Shown: in pieces, positions 24,958 through 33,203 of the stretch | How positions within the stretch are numbered: the stretch's first letter is position 1 | How the letters are laid out: each line of letters begins with the position of its first letter | Assembly: GCA_964569385.1 (NCBI GenBank) | Contig: CAZMUM010000022.1 | Coordinates: 18,695-82,694, forward strand | Direction of reading: 5' to 3' | Length of the DNA: 64,000 nt | DNA from: JAADHX01 sp964569385 | GTDB taxonomy: Bacteria; Actinomycetota; Acidimicrobiia; Acidimicrobiales; Poriferisodalaceae | The notes under the pieces: model-generated | The model's database searches: none | What the model was told of the DNA's origin: nothing | Seen by the model: the letters and a program-made list of their open reading frames with translations, nothing else | Position numbers and translations under genes: made by a program

Positions 24958-25651
24958 TGAGCTGAGCTGCACCGAGGGTGAGCTCTCGGCGGGTTGCATC
25001 TGAGAAACCCGCGTCTCGAACGATCGCCATCAACTCTGTAGTAGGCGGCAAGTACGCCAGCGACGCGGGCAGATACGCATACGCCGACTTATCTGACAGC
25101 ACGCCCCCGACCCACGGCACGACCTTGTCGAAGTAGATGTGGTGGCCAAATTTGGCCACACGGTTTTCAGGGCTCGAAGCATCGACGACGGCGATTCGGC
25201 CGCCAGGCCGCGTGACTCTGGCCAACTCTCCGAAGAATGCCTCGAGGTCTATGAAGTTGCGCATGGCGAACCCGCAGATGGTGCCGTCGACGGCGTTGTC
25301 AGGCATCGGCAACCGCAGGACGTCGCCTTGCAGCATTTGTGCGTCGGTTCGGCGGGCCTTCATCATGCCCATCGAAAAGTCGACACCTAGCGGATGAAGG
25401 TGTTCGCGGCGAAGGTCCTCGCACAAGTCTCCGGTGCCGCACGCGAGGTCAAGCACCACCGATTCGCTTGGGAGACCGAGCGCGGCTACGGCCGTGCGTC
25501 GCCAGCGCACGTCGAGCCGGAACGACATGATCCGATTGACCCGGTCGTATCTGGGGGCAATTCGGTCGAACATGTCGCGAACGGCAGTGGCCTTTTCTTC
25601 GCCATCGAGCAACACGCCGTTGGTTAGAGGTGTGTTTGGCTCGGCCGTCAT
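24938..25651 (-). CDS. menG: demethylmenaquinone methyltransferase (UbiE/MenG)
   Basis: 237 aa from the ATG at 25651. MFDRIAPRYDRVNRIMSF and VLDLACGTGDLCEDL are the UbiE signature and SAM-binding motif I; GFAMRNFIDLEAFF is also family-typical. It catalyses the last methylation of menaquinone synthesis. A much longer frame is open to 26008, but that part is antisense-like read-through of the neighbouring gene. The ATG overlaps the stop of the upstream membrane-protein gene (ATGA). Confidence 0.92.
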   Translation of the reverse strand: MTAEPNTPLTNGVLLDGEEKATAVRDMFDRIAPRYDRVNRIMSFRLDVRWRRTAVAALGLPSESVVLDLACGTGDLCEDLRREHLHPLGVDFSMGMMKARRTDAQMLQGDVLRLPMPDNAVDGTICGFAMRNFIDLEAFFGELARVTRPGGRIAVVDASSPENRVAKFGHHIYFDKVVPWVGGVLSDKSAYAYLPASLAYLPPTTELMAIVRDAGFSDATRRELTLGAAQLITATKD

Positions 25652-26022
25652 TGGAACCAGATGCGCTGATAGTCCTTTGTGCGTTCGTGTAGCAAGAGGA
25701 AAAGCCACGAGCCCGTGAACATCAGCCCGATCATCCAGAGCGTGATTCCTCCAGCTTTGATAACCACAATGCCGCGGGCCAGCACAATGATGGCGGCGGC
25801 GCCGATGCTGGCCCCGTAACCCCACTTCTTTTCGCTGGCACATCCAACGGCGCCAGCGGCAGCGCCGGCGGCAGCAAGAAACATCACCACCAGCGGGATG
25901 TTTGAGATGGCCGAGAGCCGACGGAGATCGAGGATTGTAAACACTGCAGCTATGTAGCCCAGAACTACAGCATTTCGAAGGGTGTCTGGTTGCGAAGGGT
26001 TGAACCAACGAATGTCGTTCAT
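25648..26022 (-). CDS. small hypothetical membrane protein
   Basis: 124 aa with four hydrophobic segments (AVVLGYIAAVFTILDL, LVVMFLAAAGAAAGAVG, GASIGAAAIIVLARGIVV, LWMIGLMFTGSWLFLLL). A cytoplasmic end DYQRIWFQ follows. No family is recognised. It sits between rlmN (38 bp upstream) and menG (4-nt overlap), so the three genes probably form one minus-strand transcript. Confidence 0.7.
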   Translation of the reverse strand: MNDIRWFNPSQPDTLRNAVVLGYIAAVFTILDLRRLSAISNIPLVVMFLAAAGAAAGAVGCASEKKWGYGASIGAAAIIVLARGIVVIKAGGITLWMIGLMFTGSWLFLLLHERTKDYQRIWFQ

Positions 26023-26060
26023 GGTGTCCAGTCTGACAGGAGATAGCGGGATCGCCGACG

Positions 26061-27119
26061 TTAGCGGCGTTCGGCTTGGCGCCTGGGGCCTATCGTCACT
26101 TTGGCAGGCGTAATCAGTTGTTCGGCTCGAAGCTGGCCACAGGCCGCGTCGATGTCGTTACCTCGGTTGCGTCGAATCGTCGCGTTCACACCACGAGACG
26201 AGAGTTCGTCGCGAAACCAGCTCACCTGCTTGGCGGGCGAACCAACAGTTGGCCAACCCGGAGTCGGGTTGAGCGGGATGAGGTTAACGTGAGCCCGAAG
26301 AGCATTGGCGTATGTGGCTAGTTCCTCGACGTCTGTTTCGGTGTCGTTGATTCCGTCGATCATGGCCCATTCCAGCGAAAGCCGGCGCCCCGTAGCTCGG
26401 ATGTGGTCATGGCAGGCCCTGGCCAGGTCAGCCAATGGGTAGCGCCGATTGACGGGTACAAGTTCATTGCGTTTGGTGTCGTTGGCTGCGTGCAGCGACA
26501 CCGCCAGACCGTATTGGCCGCCAAGTTCGGTGAACTCGCGAATTCCGGGGATTATACCAACGGTCGAGACCGTCAGATGTCGCGCCCCGATGCCCATGTC
26601 GTCATTTAGTCGATCGAGTGCACCAACAACAGCCTTCACGTTCGCCAAGGGTTCGCCCATGCCCATGAAGACCACGTTGGCGATTCGGCGCGGACGAGAC
26701 TGTTGCGCGGCCCGAACCACTTGTTCGACTATTTCGCCGACGGTCAGGTGCCGATCGAACCCGGCCTGGCCGGTGGCACAGAAACCACAGGCCATAGCGC
26801 ACCCGGCTTGGCTCGAAATGCAAACCGTGGTGCGGTCTTCGTAGTGCATGAGCACGGTTTCGATGAGGTGAAAGTCGTGTAGCTGCCAGAGGAACTTTAC
26901 CGTCTGACCGCCTTCGCTGACCGACTCCTTTATCAGCCTGAGTGCCGATGGCAGGAGGTCCTCGATCGCGGCGCGCAGTGCTTTAGGCACGTTGCTCAGT
27001 TCAGCTGGATCCTTCAACTGTTCGTACATGCCGGTCCAGACCTGGTCGAGGCGGTAACTCGGTTCGCCTTCGAGAAGTTCGCCAAGCTCTGAGCGCGTGA
27101 GGTCGTACCTGGTGGACAT
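26061..27119 (-). CDS. rlmN: dual-specificity RNA methyltransferase RlmN
   Basis: 352 aa. The radical-SAM cluster motif is CAMACGFC (C-x3-C-x2-C). VVFMGMGEPLANVKAVV and the C-terminal NRGNDIDAACGQL, with the methyl-carrying Cys, are diagnostic of RlmN, which makes C2-methyladenosine in 23S rRNA and some tRNAs. The start is the ATG at 27119 (MSTRYDLTRSEL); the frame extends to 27257 without supporting sequence. It is divergent from the VIT1-like gene with ~40 bp between them. Confidence 0.95.
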   Translation of the reverse strand: MSTRYDLTRSELGELLEGEPSYRLDQVWTGMYEQLKDPAELSNVPKALRAAIEDLLPSALRLIKESVSEGGQTVKFLWQLHDFHLIETVLMHYEDRTTVCISSQAGCAMACGFCATGQAGFDRHLTVGEIVEQVVRAAQQSRPRRIANVVFMGMGEPLANVKAVVGALDRLNDDMGIGARHLTVSTVGIIPGIREFTELGGQYGLAVSLHAANDTKRNELVPVNRRYPLADLARACHDHIRATGRRLSLEWAMIDGINDTETDVEELATYANALRAHVNLIPLNPTPGWPTVGSPAKQVSWFRDELSSRGVNATIRRNRGNDIDAACGQLRAEQLITPAKVTIGPRRQAERR

Positions 27120-27160
27120 GTTGGTCAGGTTAGGGCCCCCAACCTGACTAGGTTGTGCTT

Positions 27161-27865
27161 GTGGCTCATCACATACACGATCACCATCGAGACGTTCAGG
27201 GCGGGGCCCTTCGCGCCGCAGTGTTTGGTGCCAGCGACGGCCTTGTCTCGAACGCATTGTTGATTCTCGGCGTTGCCGGCGCCGACGTGAGCGCGTCGAC
27301 GGTCCGGGTTACTGGCTTCGTTGGGCTGTTGGCAGGTGCCATCTCCATGGCGGCGGGCGAATACGTTTCGCTTCAGGCCCAGCAGGAGCTAATCGAGTCC
27401 GAAATCGAGCGTGAGCGCATTGCCCACGCCGAGGAACCAGAACACGAGATCGAAGAGTTAGCCGAGCTATACATCGAACGCGGACTTACCCGCGAACAGG
27501 CATACGAACTCGCCACAGCCCTCATGGCCGACCCAGAGGTTGCCCTTGAGGTTCACACCAAGGAAGAGCTCGGTGTCACTCTTAATGAGCTTCCGTCGCC
27601 GTGGCTGGCTGCCGGTTCTTCGTTCGTGTCGTTCATTGTCGGAGCCGCTATCCCGCTGGCGCCCTGGTTCTTTGCGTCTGGCAATCTTGCAGTAGTTTTG
27701 TCGCTGGTACTTGCCGTTGCCGGAGCAGCGCTGATTGGGGCGATCTTGGCGGTCCAGACCCAGCGACCACCGCTACGAATCATCACCCGCCAGGTCGGCA
27801 TTGCCATTGGAGCCGGCGGACTCAGCTATCTGATCGGCTCGATTGTTGGTGTACAGATCGCTTGA
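27161..27865 (+). CDS. VIT1/CCC1-family metal transporter
   Basis: 234 aa from the GTG at 27161 (a second GTG lies at 27155). DVQGGALRAAVFGASDGLVS and the next helix AGAISMAAGEYVSLQAQQEL are the VIT1/CCC1 signature. A cytoplasmic acidic helical domain with many Glu residues (ERERIAHAEEPEHEIEELAE) follows, which in the plant homologue binds iron. Five membrane segments are visible. Transport of Fe/Mn is inferred from the family. Confidence 0.85.
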   Translation: MAHHIHDHHRDVQGGALRAAVFGASDGLVSNALLILGVAGADVSASTVRVTGFVGLLAGAISMAAGEYVSLQAQQELIESEIERERIAHAEEPEHEIEELAELYIERGLTREQAYELATALMADPEVALEVHTKEELGVTLNELPSPWLAAGSSFVSFIVGAAIPLAPWFFASGNLAVVLSLVLAVAGAALIGAILAVQTQRPPLRIITRQVGIAIGAGGLSYLIGSIVGVQIA

Positions 27866-27889
27866 CCGGTAGTCGCCGCCGCTTGACCG

Positions 27890-28585
27890 CTAGCTGTACA
27901 ACCGCCTAATCGTGTGAGGCCGGAATCCGAGCTTTTCGTACAGCCGCACCGCCGCGATGTTGTCGGCGTCGACATAGAGAATTCCCCGGTCGAATCCGCT
28001 CATATTGATCGATACGAGGCCAGCCACCGACATCGACTGGCCAAGACCCTTGCCGTGGTGCTTTGGGTCGACGCCGACTACGTAGATCTCGCCAGCAGGT
28101 TCGGTCGCATCGGGGTGAGGTTTGGTCCAGCAGAAGCCCGCTAACTCGCCGTCGACCTCGTGAAGCAGAAATCCGTCTGGATCGAACCAATCGTCGGCTT
28201 CACGCTCGACGAGGTCGGCCACGGTCCAGCCGCCCTGTTCGCGATGCCACGCAAAGGCCCGGTTGTTCACCTCGACCCAAGCCGACTCGTCGCGGCCAAT
28301 CTCAAATGGCCTGGTTGCGACAGCGGTGGTGTCGGCTAGCACTGCTGCGCTTAGCGGAAGATCGACCTCCATCAACCAGAGGTCTCGCTGGGCGGCTAGG
28401 CCAAGGGCCAGAATCGCCTCGTCAAGTCCGATCGCTGGATGATCGACCCACACTGCCTCGCCGGCCTTCACTCCAGCCTGTTCGAGGGCAGTCACTACCT
28501 CGCGACTTGAGCGGTCGGCCGCGCTGACTTCATAAAGCGGGCCTCTGGCATCGGAGCCGGTAGTTACCGTCGGAATGCAGGACAC
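27890..28585 (-). CDS. mshD: mycothiol synthase-like double-GNAT acetyltransferase
   Basis: 231 aa. The C-terminal GNAT half matches MshD closely: LAGFCWTKPHPD, EIYVVGVDPKHHGKGLGQ (acetyl-CoA loop) and ILYVDADNIAAVRLYEKLGF. MshD makes the last step of mycothiol. The usual length is ~290-320 aa, so the N-terminal GNAT half is shortened to roughly 80 residues and poorly conserved here. It supports mycothiol use by this organism; a related acetyltransferase cannot be excluded. Confidence 0.82.
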   Translation of the reverse strand: MSCIPTVTTGSDARGPLYEVSAADRSSREVVTALEQAGVKAGEAVWVDHPAIGLDEAILALGLAAQRDLWLMEVDLPLSAAVLADTTAVATRPFEIGRDESAWVEVNNRAFAWHREQGGWTVADLVEREADDWFDPDGFLLHEVDGELAGFCWTKPHPDATEPAGEIYVVGVDPKHHGKGLGQSMSVAGLVSINMSGFDRGILYVDADNIAAVRLYEKLGFRPHTIRRLYS

Positions 28586-28675
28586 TGGCCCAACCTTACT
28601 GGCTCAACCCCATGGCGCCTTTGCGCTTTGGGTGGGGTTCGCGCACGTAGTCTGCTTGCGCCCTAACGTGGGTGC

Positions 28676-29323
28676 ATGGCGAAACCTAGGTCACCGAAGG
28701 GGCGCGCTCGACGCGTGCACGAGCTTCTCAAAGACGAATACGAGGCGATCTGCGAGCTCGATCACACCAATCCGTTCGAGCTCCTAACCGCGACAATTCT
28801 CTCGGCCCAATGCACCGATGTTCGGGTCAATATGACAACTCCGGCTCTGTTCGAGCGTTTCCCTGACGCACAAGCCCTCGCCGTTGCCGATGAGGTCGAA
28901 GTCCAGGAGCTGGTTCGCTCGACTGGATTCTTCAAGAGCAAGGCGCGGAACCTTTTGGGTATGGCCAACGCCCTGCTCGACCGGCACGACGGCGAGGTCC
29001 CAACCACAGTTAAGGACCTAACCGCGCTTCCAGGCGTTGGGCGCAAGACAGCGAACGTGGTCCGATCGGTGGCGTTCGGGCTTCCGGGCTTGCCCGTTGA
29101 TACCCATGTGAAGCGTCTGGCCCAGCGACTCGACATCACCCAGCTCGACGATCCAGTGAAGATCGAGATGGCCATAAATCCGATGATTCCCCAGGACGAG
29201 CGAGGCGAGTTCAGCCTGCGGGTGATCCTGCATGGCCGACGCGTATGTTTCGCGCGCAAGCCCAACTGTGGCGAGTGCGTCCTGAACGATTTCTGCCCAA
29301 GCGCCGCAACCTCGGGTCGCTAA
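28676..29323 (+). CDS. nth: endonuclease III
   Basis: 215 aa, base-excision-repair glycosylase/AP lyase. The helix-hairpin-helix is LPGVGRKTANVV with the catalytic Lys, and the catalytic Asp lies in VDTHVKR. The [4Fe-4S] ligands are present as C-x6-C-x2-C-x5-C in CFARKPNCGECVLNDFC. The last codons (ATSGR and the stop) already lie inside the interspersed repeat that begins at 29305, so that repeat appears to have invaded or formed the gene's 3' end. Confidence 0.95.
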   Translation: MAKPRSPKGRARRVHELLKDEYEAICELDHTNPFELLTATILSAQCTDVRVNMTTPALFERFPDAQALAVADEVEVQELVRSTGFFKSKARNLLGMANALLDRHDGEVPTTVKDLTALPGVGRKTANVVRSVAFGLPGLPVDTHVKRLAQRLDITQLDDPVKIEMAINPMIPQDERGEFSLRVILHGRRVCFARKPNCGECVLNDFCPSAATSGR

Positions 29324-29436
29324 CCGGGGTTCCACCCTCACTACGTTCGAACGAAACCCCGAAGGGAGAGCGAAAAGACCACTCCTGTCACCGGGATCTG
29401 TTCGCCCGCGACCGTTTCCCGGTGACGGGTAGGTCT
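29305..29436 (+). repeat. structured interspersed repeat, copy A
   Basis: ~132 bp that matches 58089-58206 throughout with scattered substitutions and small indels. It contains stem CGGGGTT (29325-29331)/AACCCCG (29355-29361) and a perfect 10-bp stem GTCACCGGGA (29387-29396)/TCCCGGTGAC (29417-29426). It lies at the 3' end of nth. It could act as a terminator, an RNA-processing element or a REP-like selfish element (inference). Confidence 0.75.
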
Positions 29437-29534
29437 GGCGGAGGCGGTGGCAGCCGGAGCTGTTAGGTAGGGCGGAGGCGGTGGCAGCCGGAGCTGTTAG
29501 GTAGGGCGGAGGCGGTGGCAGCCGGAGCCATTAG
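29437..29534. repeat. 34-bp tandem repeat, 2.9 copies, reaching a stop codon
   Basis: Units start at 29437, 29471 and 29505. The first two are identical; the third changes two bases and ends on the TAA stop (29531-29533, minus strand) of the 62-aa gene. The repeat follows immediately after interspersed repeat copy A. Confidence 0.9.
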
Positions 29535-29719
29535 TGCAGCGCTCTGGCGGCTTTTTCTAGGCGACGGATGGCCATTCTTAGGGCTCGGTCGACTTCGTAG
29601 AGTTCGGCGGCGACGTCATCTTTTTCGGTATCGACGAGTTCGTCGGCCGATAGGACGACACGTGCTCGTAGTTCGTCGACGACGGTTGTAATCGATCCGA
29701 GTTCGGCGGCGCTGGTCAT
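29531..29719 (-). CDS. 62-aa hypothetical protein
   Basis: A small, predicted all-helical protein with an acidic N-terminal half and a basic end (TVVDELRARVVLSADELVDT, then DRALRMAIRRLEKAARAL). Heptad-like spacing suggests a coiled coil. No family is recognised. Its codon choice (third-position G/C) is consistent with coding. It is followed by three copies of a tandem repeat that begins at its own stop codon. Confidence 0.55.
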   Translation of the reverse strand: MTSAAELGSITTVVDELRARVVLSADELVDTEKDDVAAELYEVDRALRMAIRRLEKAARALH

Positions 29720-29801
29720 GGGCTGTTGATCCTGTCAGATCTTTCGAGTCATGACACGTAGTGCGAAGACAAGACCTTCTCCTGCGGCGTACGGTGGGGG
29801 C

Positions 29802-30101
29802 ATGACCAATGACGATGAGTGGCCTCAGGTTCGCGGCGTTTACCTCGGTGCCTGGTCTGCTGAGGCGGGGCTTGCTCGAACCCAGCTAGTGGCCGCGGGG
29901 TTCGTTGTGAGCGAACCTCAGGACAACACAGGAAGTCAGGGCCTTTCCATCGCAGGCGTTGAAGCAACTGTCAGGTTGGGTAGTGAACATGACGAGCAGC
30001 GCTTCATCGAGACTTATACGAACATCTTCGGGGGCCCACCCTGGGAACCGTCGCCGATTGAGAAGATTATGGCTAGATGGCGTAAGTGGCGGGCCCCTTA
30101 A
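29802..30101 (+). CDS. 99-aa hypothetical protein upstream of the his operon
   Basis: It begins MTNDDEWPQVRGVYLGAWSA and ends with a basic MARWRKWRAP; the middle is a plausible alpha/beta fold (QLVAAGFVVSEPQ, then SIAGVEATVRLG). Not recognised. The ATG at 29802 is preceded by TACGGT (29790-29795), 6 nt upstream, with AAGACA 18 nt before that, compatible with a leaderless promoter. It ends 12 nt before hisD and could be the first gene of that transcript. Confidence 0.55.
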   Translation: MTNDDEWPQVRGVYLGAWSAEAGLARTQLVAAGFVVSEPQDNTGSQGLSIAGVEATVRLGSEHDEQRFIETYTNIFGGPPWEPSPIEKIMARWRKWRAP

Positions 30102-30113
30102 ATAGACAGGACC

Positions 30114-31445
30114 ATGGGCGGGCGGACGGTACGATCCGTGATTGTGTTACGACGTCTCGATCTACGCGGAGTTGCTGGCGATCTTGGTTCGCATGTGCCG
30201 CGACCTGACTTGAATCTGAACGCTCCGACCGAAGCGGTGAGGCTCCTCCTCGACGATGTACGGGCCCGAGGCGATTCGGCGGTGCGTGAACTCACGGAGC
30301 GGTTCGACGGCGTCGACGTCGGTGAGCCGCTCGTTGGCCATGGCGAACTCGCTGCGGCTGCAGATCGTGTCGATTCTGACGTTATGGAGGCCCTTCGGAT
30401 TGCTCATGATCGAATTCTGAACTTCCATATCAGCGAGGTCGGCAGCGACCACAGGGTCGAGGATCATGGGATCTCGGTGCGAGTCGTTGCTCAACCGGTC
30501 GATCGTGTCGGGGTTTATGTGCCCGGTGGTCTAGCTGCGTATCCGTCCACTGTGCTGATGACGGTATTGCCAGCCAAGGCTGCCGGAGTCGACGACGTGA
30601 TGGTCTGCACACCACCCGGACCAGATGGTTCGATTTCCGATGTCGTGATGGCTGCGGCCTTTGTTTGCGGAGTTAGCGAGGTCTATCGCATTGGTGGCGG
30701 GCAGGCCATTGGCGCTATGGCCTACGGGACCGAGACGATTCGGCCAGTCGACGTGATTGCAGGGCCAGGCAACATCTGGGTCGCGACCGCGAAACAAGAA
30801 GTTACTGGTCAGGTCGGTATTGCTTCGGCATTCGCTGGCCCCAGCGAGATTGTGGTCATTTCCGACTCATCGGTTTCGCCAACTAGTTCGGCAATCGACA
30901 TAGTTCTGCAAGCCGAGCACGGGCCTGGTGGTCGGGCGTGGCTTATCACCTGGGACGAAGACCACGCCGATGCTGTCGACGTGGCTGTGGCTCAGATCGT
31001 CGACATGTCGCCCCGGCGCGACGACACCATGGCCACACTTGTGGCCGACGGCTGGATATGTCTGGTCGACGGTCCAGATGCTGCCATCGAAGTCTCCAAT
31101 GCCGTGGCGCCTGAACATCTCCAAATCATGTGCGCTGGCGCCGAGGCCATGGTCGACCACGTTCGCCACGCGGGAGCGGTGTTCGTGGGGGAGTGGGGGT
31201 CAGCCTCAATCGGCGATTACGTCGCGGGGCCATCACATGTATTGCCAACAGCCGGAACAGCTCGGTTCGCAGGCGCGCTAAGTGTCGGCGACTTCCAAAA
31301 GCGGATGCATGTCATCAACGTGTCCAAAGCCGGATTCGATTGCGTAAAGGACGTTGTTGCCAACCTGGCCACCGTTGAGGGTCTCTGGGCTCACGCGGCA
31401 TCGGTTTCCGAACGAGAGTTATGGGCTCGTGAGGGGCTGTCGTGA
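30114..31445 (+). CDS. hisD: histidinol dehydrogenase
   Basis: 443 aa, oxidising L-histidinol to histidine in two NAD-dependent steps. DRVGVYVPGGLAAYPSTVLM, RIGGGQAIGAMAYGT and VIAGPGNIWVATAKQEV are diagnostic. The zinc/catalytic region appears as AEHGPGG and APEHLQIM, and the later SHVLPTAGTARFAGALSV is conserved. The ATG at 30114 is used; GTGs at 30138 and 30144 (giving the typical LRRLDLRG start) are equally possible. hisC follows with a GTGA overlap. Confidence 0.95.
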   Translation: MGGRTVRSVIVLRRLDLRGVAGDLGSHVPRPDLNLNAPTEAVRLLLDDVRARGDSAVRELTERFDGVDVGEPLVGHGELAAAADRVDSDVMEALRIAHDRILNFHISEVGSDHRVEDHGISVRVVAQPVDRVGVYVPGGLAAYPSTVLMTVLPAKAAGVDDVMVCTPPGPDGSISDVVMAAAFVCGVSEVYRIGGGQAIGAMAYGTETIRPVDVIAGPGNIWVATAKQEVTGQVGIASAFAGPSEIVVISDSSVSPTSSAIDIVLQAEHGPGGRAWLITWDEDHADAVDVAVAQIVDMSPRRDDTMATLVADGWICLVDGPDAAIEVSNAVAPEHLQIMCAGAEAMVDHVRHAGAVFVGEWGSASIGDYVAGPSHVLPTAGTARFAGALSVGDFQKRMHVINVSKAGFDCVKDVVANLATVEGLWAHAASVSERELWAREGLS

Positions 31446-32551
31446 GCGGCCTATCAGACTCCACCGAACACATGGTGCGGTCAGATCTGCACTCTCTGGA
31501 GGGATACCACTCACCTCAACTAGAGGTGGAGGTTCGTTTGAATACGAACGAAGCACCGGTAGGACCACCAACGGCGTTCGTAGAAGCCTACTCCGCCGCA
31601 ATCAGTGAAATCGAATGGCACCGTTACCCGGATAGACAGGCGACTGCGCTAAGAGTGGCGATCGCCGCAATGCATGATGTTGAACCAGCCCAGATCTTGG
31701 TGGCCAATGGATCCAACGAGGTTCTCCAGACAATTTGTCTGACGTTCGCTGGAGCGGGCCGCAGCGTGATGACTTTCGAGCCCACCTATGCCATGCACGG
31801 CCAGATTGCCCGTACGACTCAGTGCGAAGTGATTGAGATCGATCGGGGCGAGGGTTTTTTGCTCGATCCGAATGTGCTCGGAAGAGCGTTAGCGGATCGA
31901 TTGCCCAACGTCGTATTCTTGTGCTCGCCAAACAATCCGACTGGTACTGCCGAAACGCTTCAGAACGTCGAAGTCGCCGTGACCAGCGCTTCTGGGGTTG
32001 TGGTGGTCGACGAGGCGTACGCCCAGTTTGCGTCGTTCTCGGCTCTCGACGTCCTCGCCCGCCGCGGCGGAGCCGATGCTGATGTGGCCCTGCTGGTGAC
32101 ACGAACGTTCTCCAAGACATGGTCGATGGCCGGCACCAGGCTCGGCTACGTGGTGGGGCCGAGTTGGATGATCACCGAGATGGAGAAGGTCCTGCTTCCG
32201 TATCATCTCGATTCGGCGAAACAGCTGGCTGGGACGATCGCACTCGGTTTTCAGGACGAGATGAACGAACGTGTCGCATCGATCGTCGAACAACGCGGCA
32301 GGGTCTCGGCGGCACTGTCACTCCTCGGTGTTGAGGTGTGGCCGTCGCAATCGAACTTCATTTTGTTTCGCACTTCGGCGACTGGTCAGAGTGGCGATGA
32401 GGTTTGGCAGGCGTTGGTCGATCGATCGGTGCTTGTTCGCAACTGTTCATCGTGGCCAAGGCTCGCCGACTGCCTACGCGTAACCGTTGGGTCACCCGAT
32501 GACAACAATCGATTCATAGAAGCCCTAACCGACGTCCTCGGTACACCATGA
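31442..32551 (+). CDS. hisC: histidinol-phosphate aminotransferase
   Basis: 369 aa, fold-type I PLP enzyme. LNTNEAPVGPP at the N-terminus, FLCSPNNPTGT, VVVVDEAYAQF and the PLP lysine in TRTFSKTWSMAGTRLGY are characteristic, and the C-terminal Arg motif is in CLRVTVGSPDDN. It is coupled to hisD by a GTGA overlap. Unlike the other junctions of this operon, its stop is followed by a 64-nt spacer with repeat-built mini-ORFs before hisB. Confidence 0.94.
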   Translation: MSGLSDSTEHMVRSDLHSLEGYHSPQLEVEVRLNTNEAPVGPPTAFVEAYSAAISEIEWHRYPDRQATALRVAIAAMHDVEPAQILVANGSNEVLQTICLTFAGAGRSVMTFEPTYAMHGQIARTTQCEVIEIDRGEGFLLDPNVLGRALADRLPNVVFLCSPNNPTGTAETLQNVEVAVTSASGVVVVDEAYAQFASFSALDVLARRGGADADVALLVTRTFSKTWSMAGTRLGYVVGPSWMITEMEKVLLPYHLDSAKQLAGTIALGFQDEMNERVASIVEQRGRVSAALSLLGVEVWPSQSNFILFRTSATGQSGDEVWQALVDRSVLVRNCSSWPRLADCLRVTVGSPDDNNRFIEALTDVLGTP

Positions 32552-32566
32552 TTAGGCAGCATCCTC

Positions 32567-32619
32567 ATGAAACCAACACCACAATGAAATCAACACCCCC
32601 AATGAAATTAACACTGTGA
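32567..32619 (+). promoter_or_regulatory. chain of two mini-ORFs between hisC and hisB
   Basis: Three repeats of ATGAAAyCAACAC type start at 32567, 32584 and 32602. They create MKPTPQ-stop (32567-32587), whose TGA overlaps the ATG (ATGA) of MKSTPPMKLTL-stop (32584-32619), whose TGA overlaps the GTG of hisB (GTGA). Ribosomes leaving hisC could be relayed to hisB by re-initiation. No His codons are present, so this is not a classical attenuator peptide. Function is inference; the overlaps are read directly. Confidence 0.5.
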
Positions 32620-33203
32620 GAACCGCCGACATCACCCGTAACACTAAAGAAACTGATATCTCGCTGCATCTCGACGTGGATGGATCTGGGTCCGTCGATG
32701 TGACCACCGGTCTGCCGTTCTTCGACCACATGCTGGCCCAGTTGGCGAAGCACTCACGTATGGATCTGCGCTTGGTGTGTAAGGGTGATCTTGAGATCGA
32801 CTCACACCACACTGTTGAAGACTGCGGTATTGCCCTCGGTGAGGCGTTCAAGGCTGCGCTTGGAGATAAAGCAGGTACCCGCCGCTTCGCGTCGGTCACA
32901 GTGCCGCTCGATGAGGCTGCCGTAGAGGTCATCCTCGATCTCTCCGGTCGGCCGTTCTTGCACTACGAAATCGACCCGCCCGGACAGAAAATTCTGGGCG
33001 ACCCACCATTCGACCCCCAACTGTGCGAGGAGTTCTGGCGCGCGTTTGTGATGGCTTCTGGAATTACCCTCCACCTCGTCATGCTGCGCGGCAAGAACAC
33101 GCACCACATCATCGAAGCCAGCTTCAAGGGCACCGCCAGAGCTATCTACGACGCAGTGAAAGTGGTCGATGAGGTTATGCCGTCGACCAAGGGCGTTCTG
33201 TGA
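32616..33203 (+). CDS. hisB: imidazoleglycerol-phosphate dehydratase
   Basis: 195 aa, monofunctional HisB. The two metal-binding histidine motifs are DSHHTVED and NTHHIIEA, with GLPFFDHMLAQLAKHS and SGRPFLHYEID also typical. The GTG start at 32616 overlaps the stop of the upstream mini-ORF. hisH begins with a GTG overlapping its stop. Confidence 0.95.
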   Translation: MRTADITRNTKETDISLHLDVDGSGSVDVTTGLPFFDHMLAQLAKHSRMDLRLVCKGDLEIDSHHTVEDCGIALGEAFKAALGDKAGTRRFASVTVPLDEAAVEVILDLSGRPFLHYEIDPPGQKILGDPPFDPQLCEEFWRAFVMASGITLHLVMLRGKNTHHIIEASFKGTARAIYDAVKVVDEVMPSTKGVL

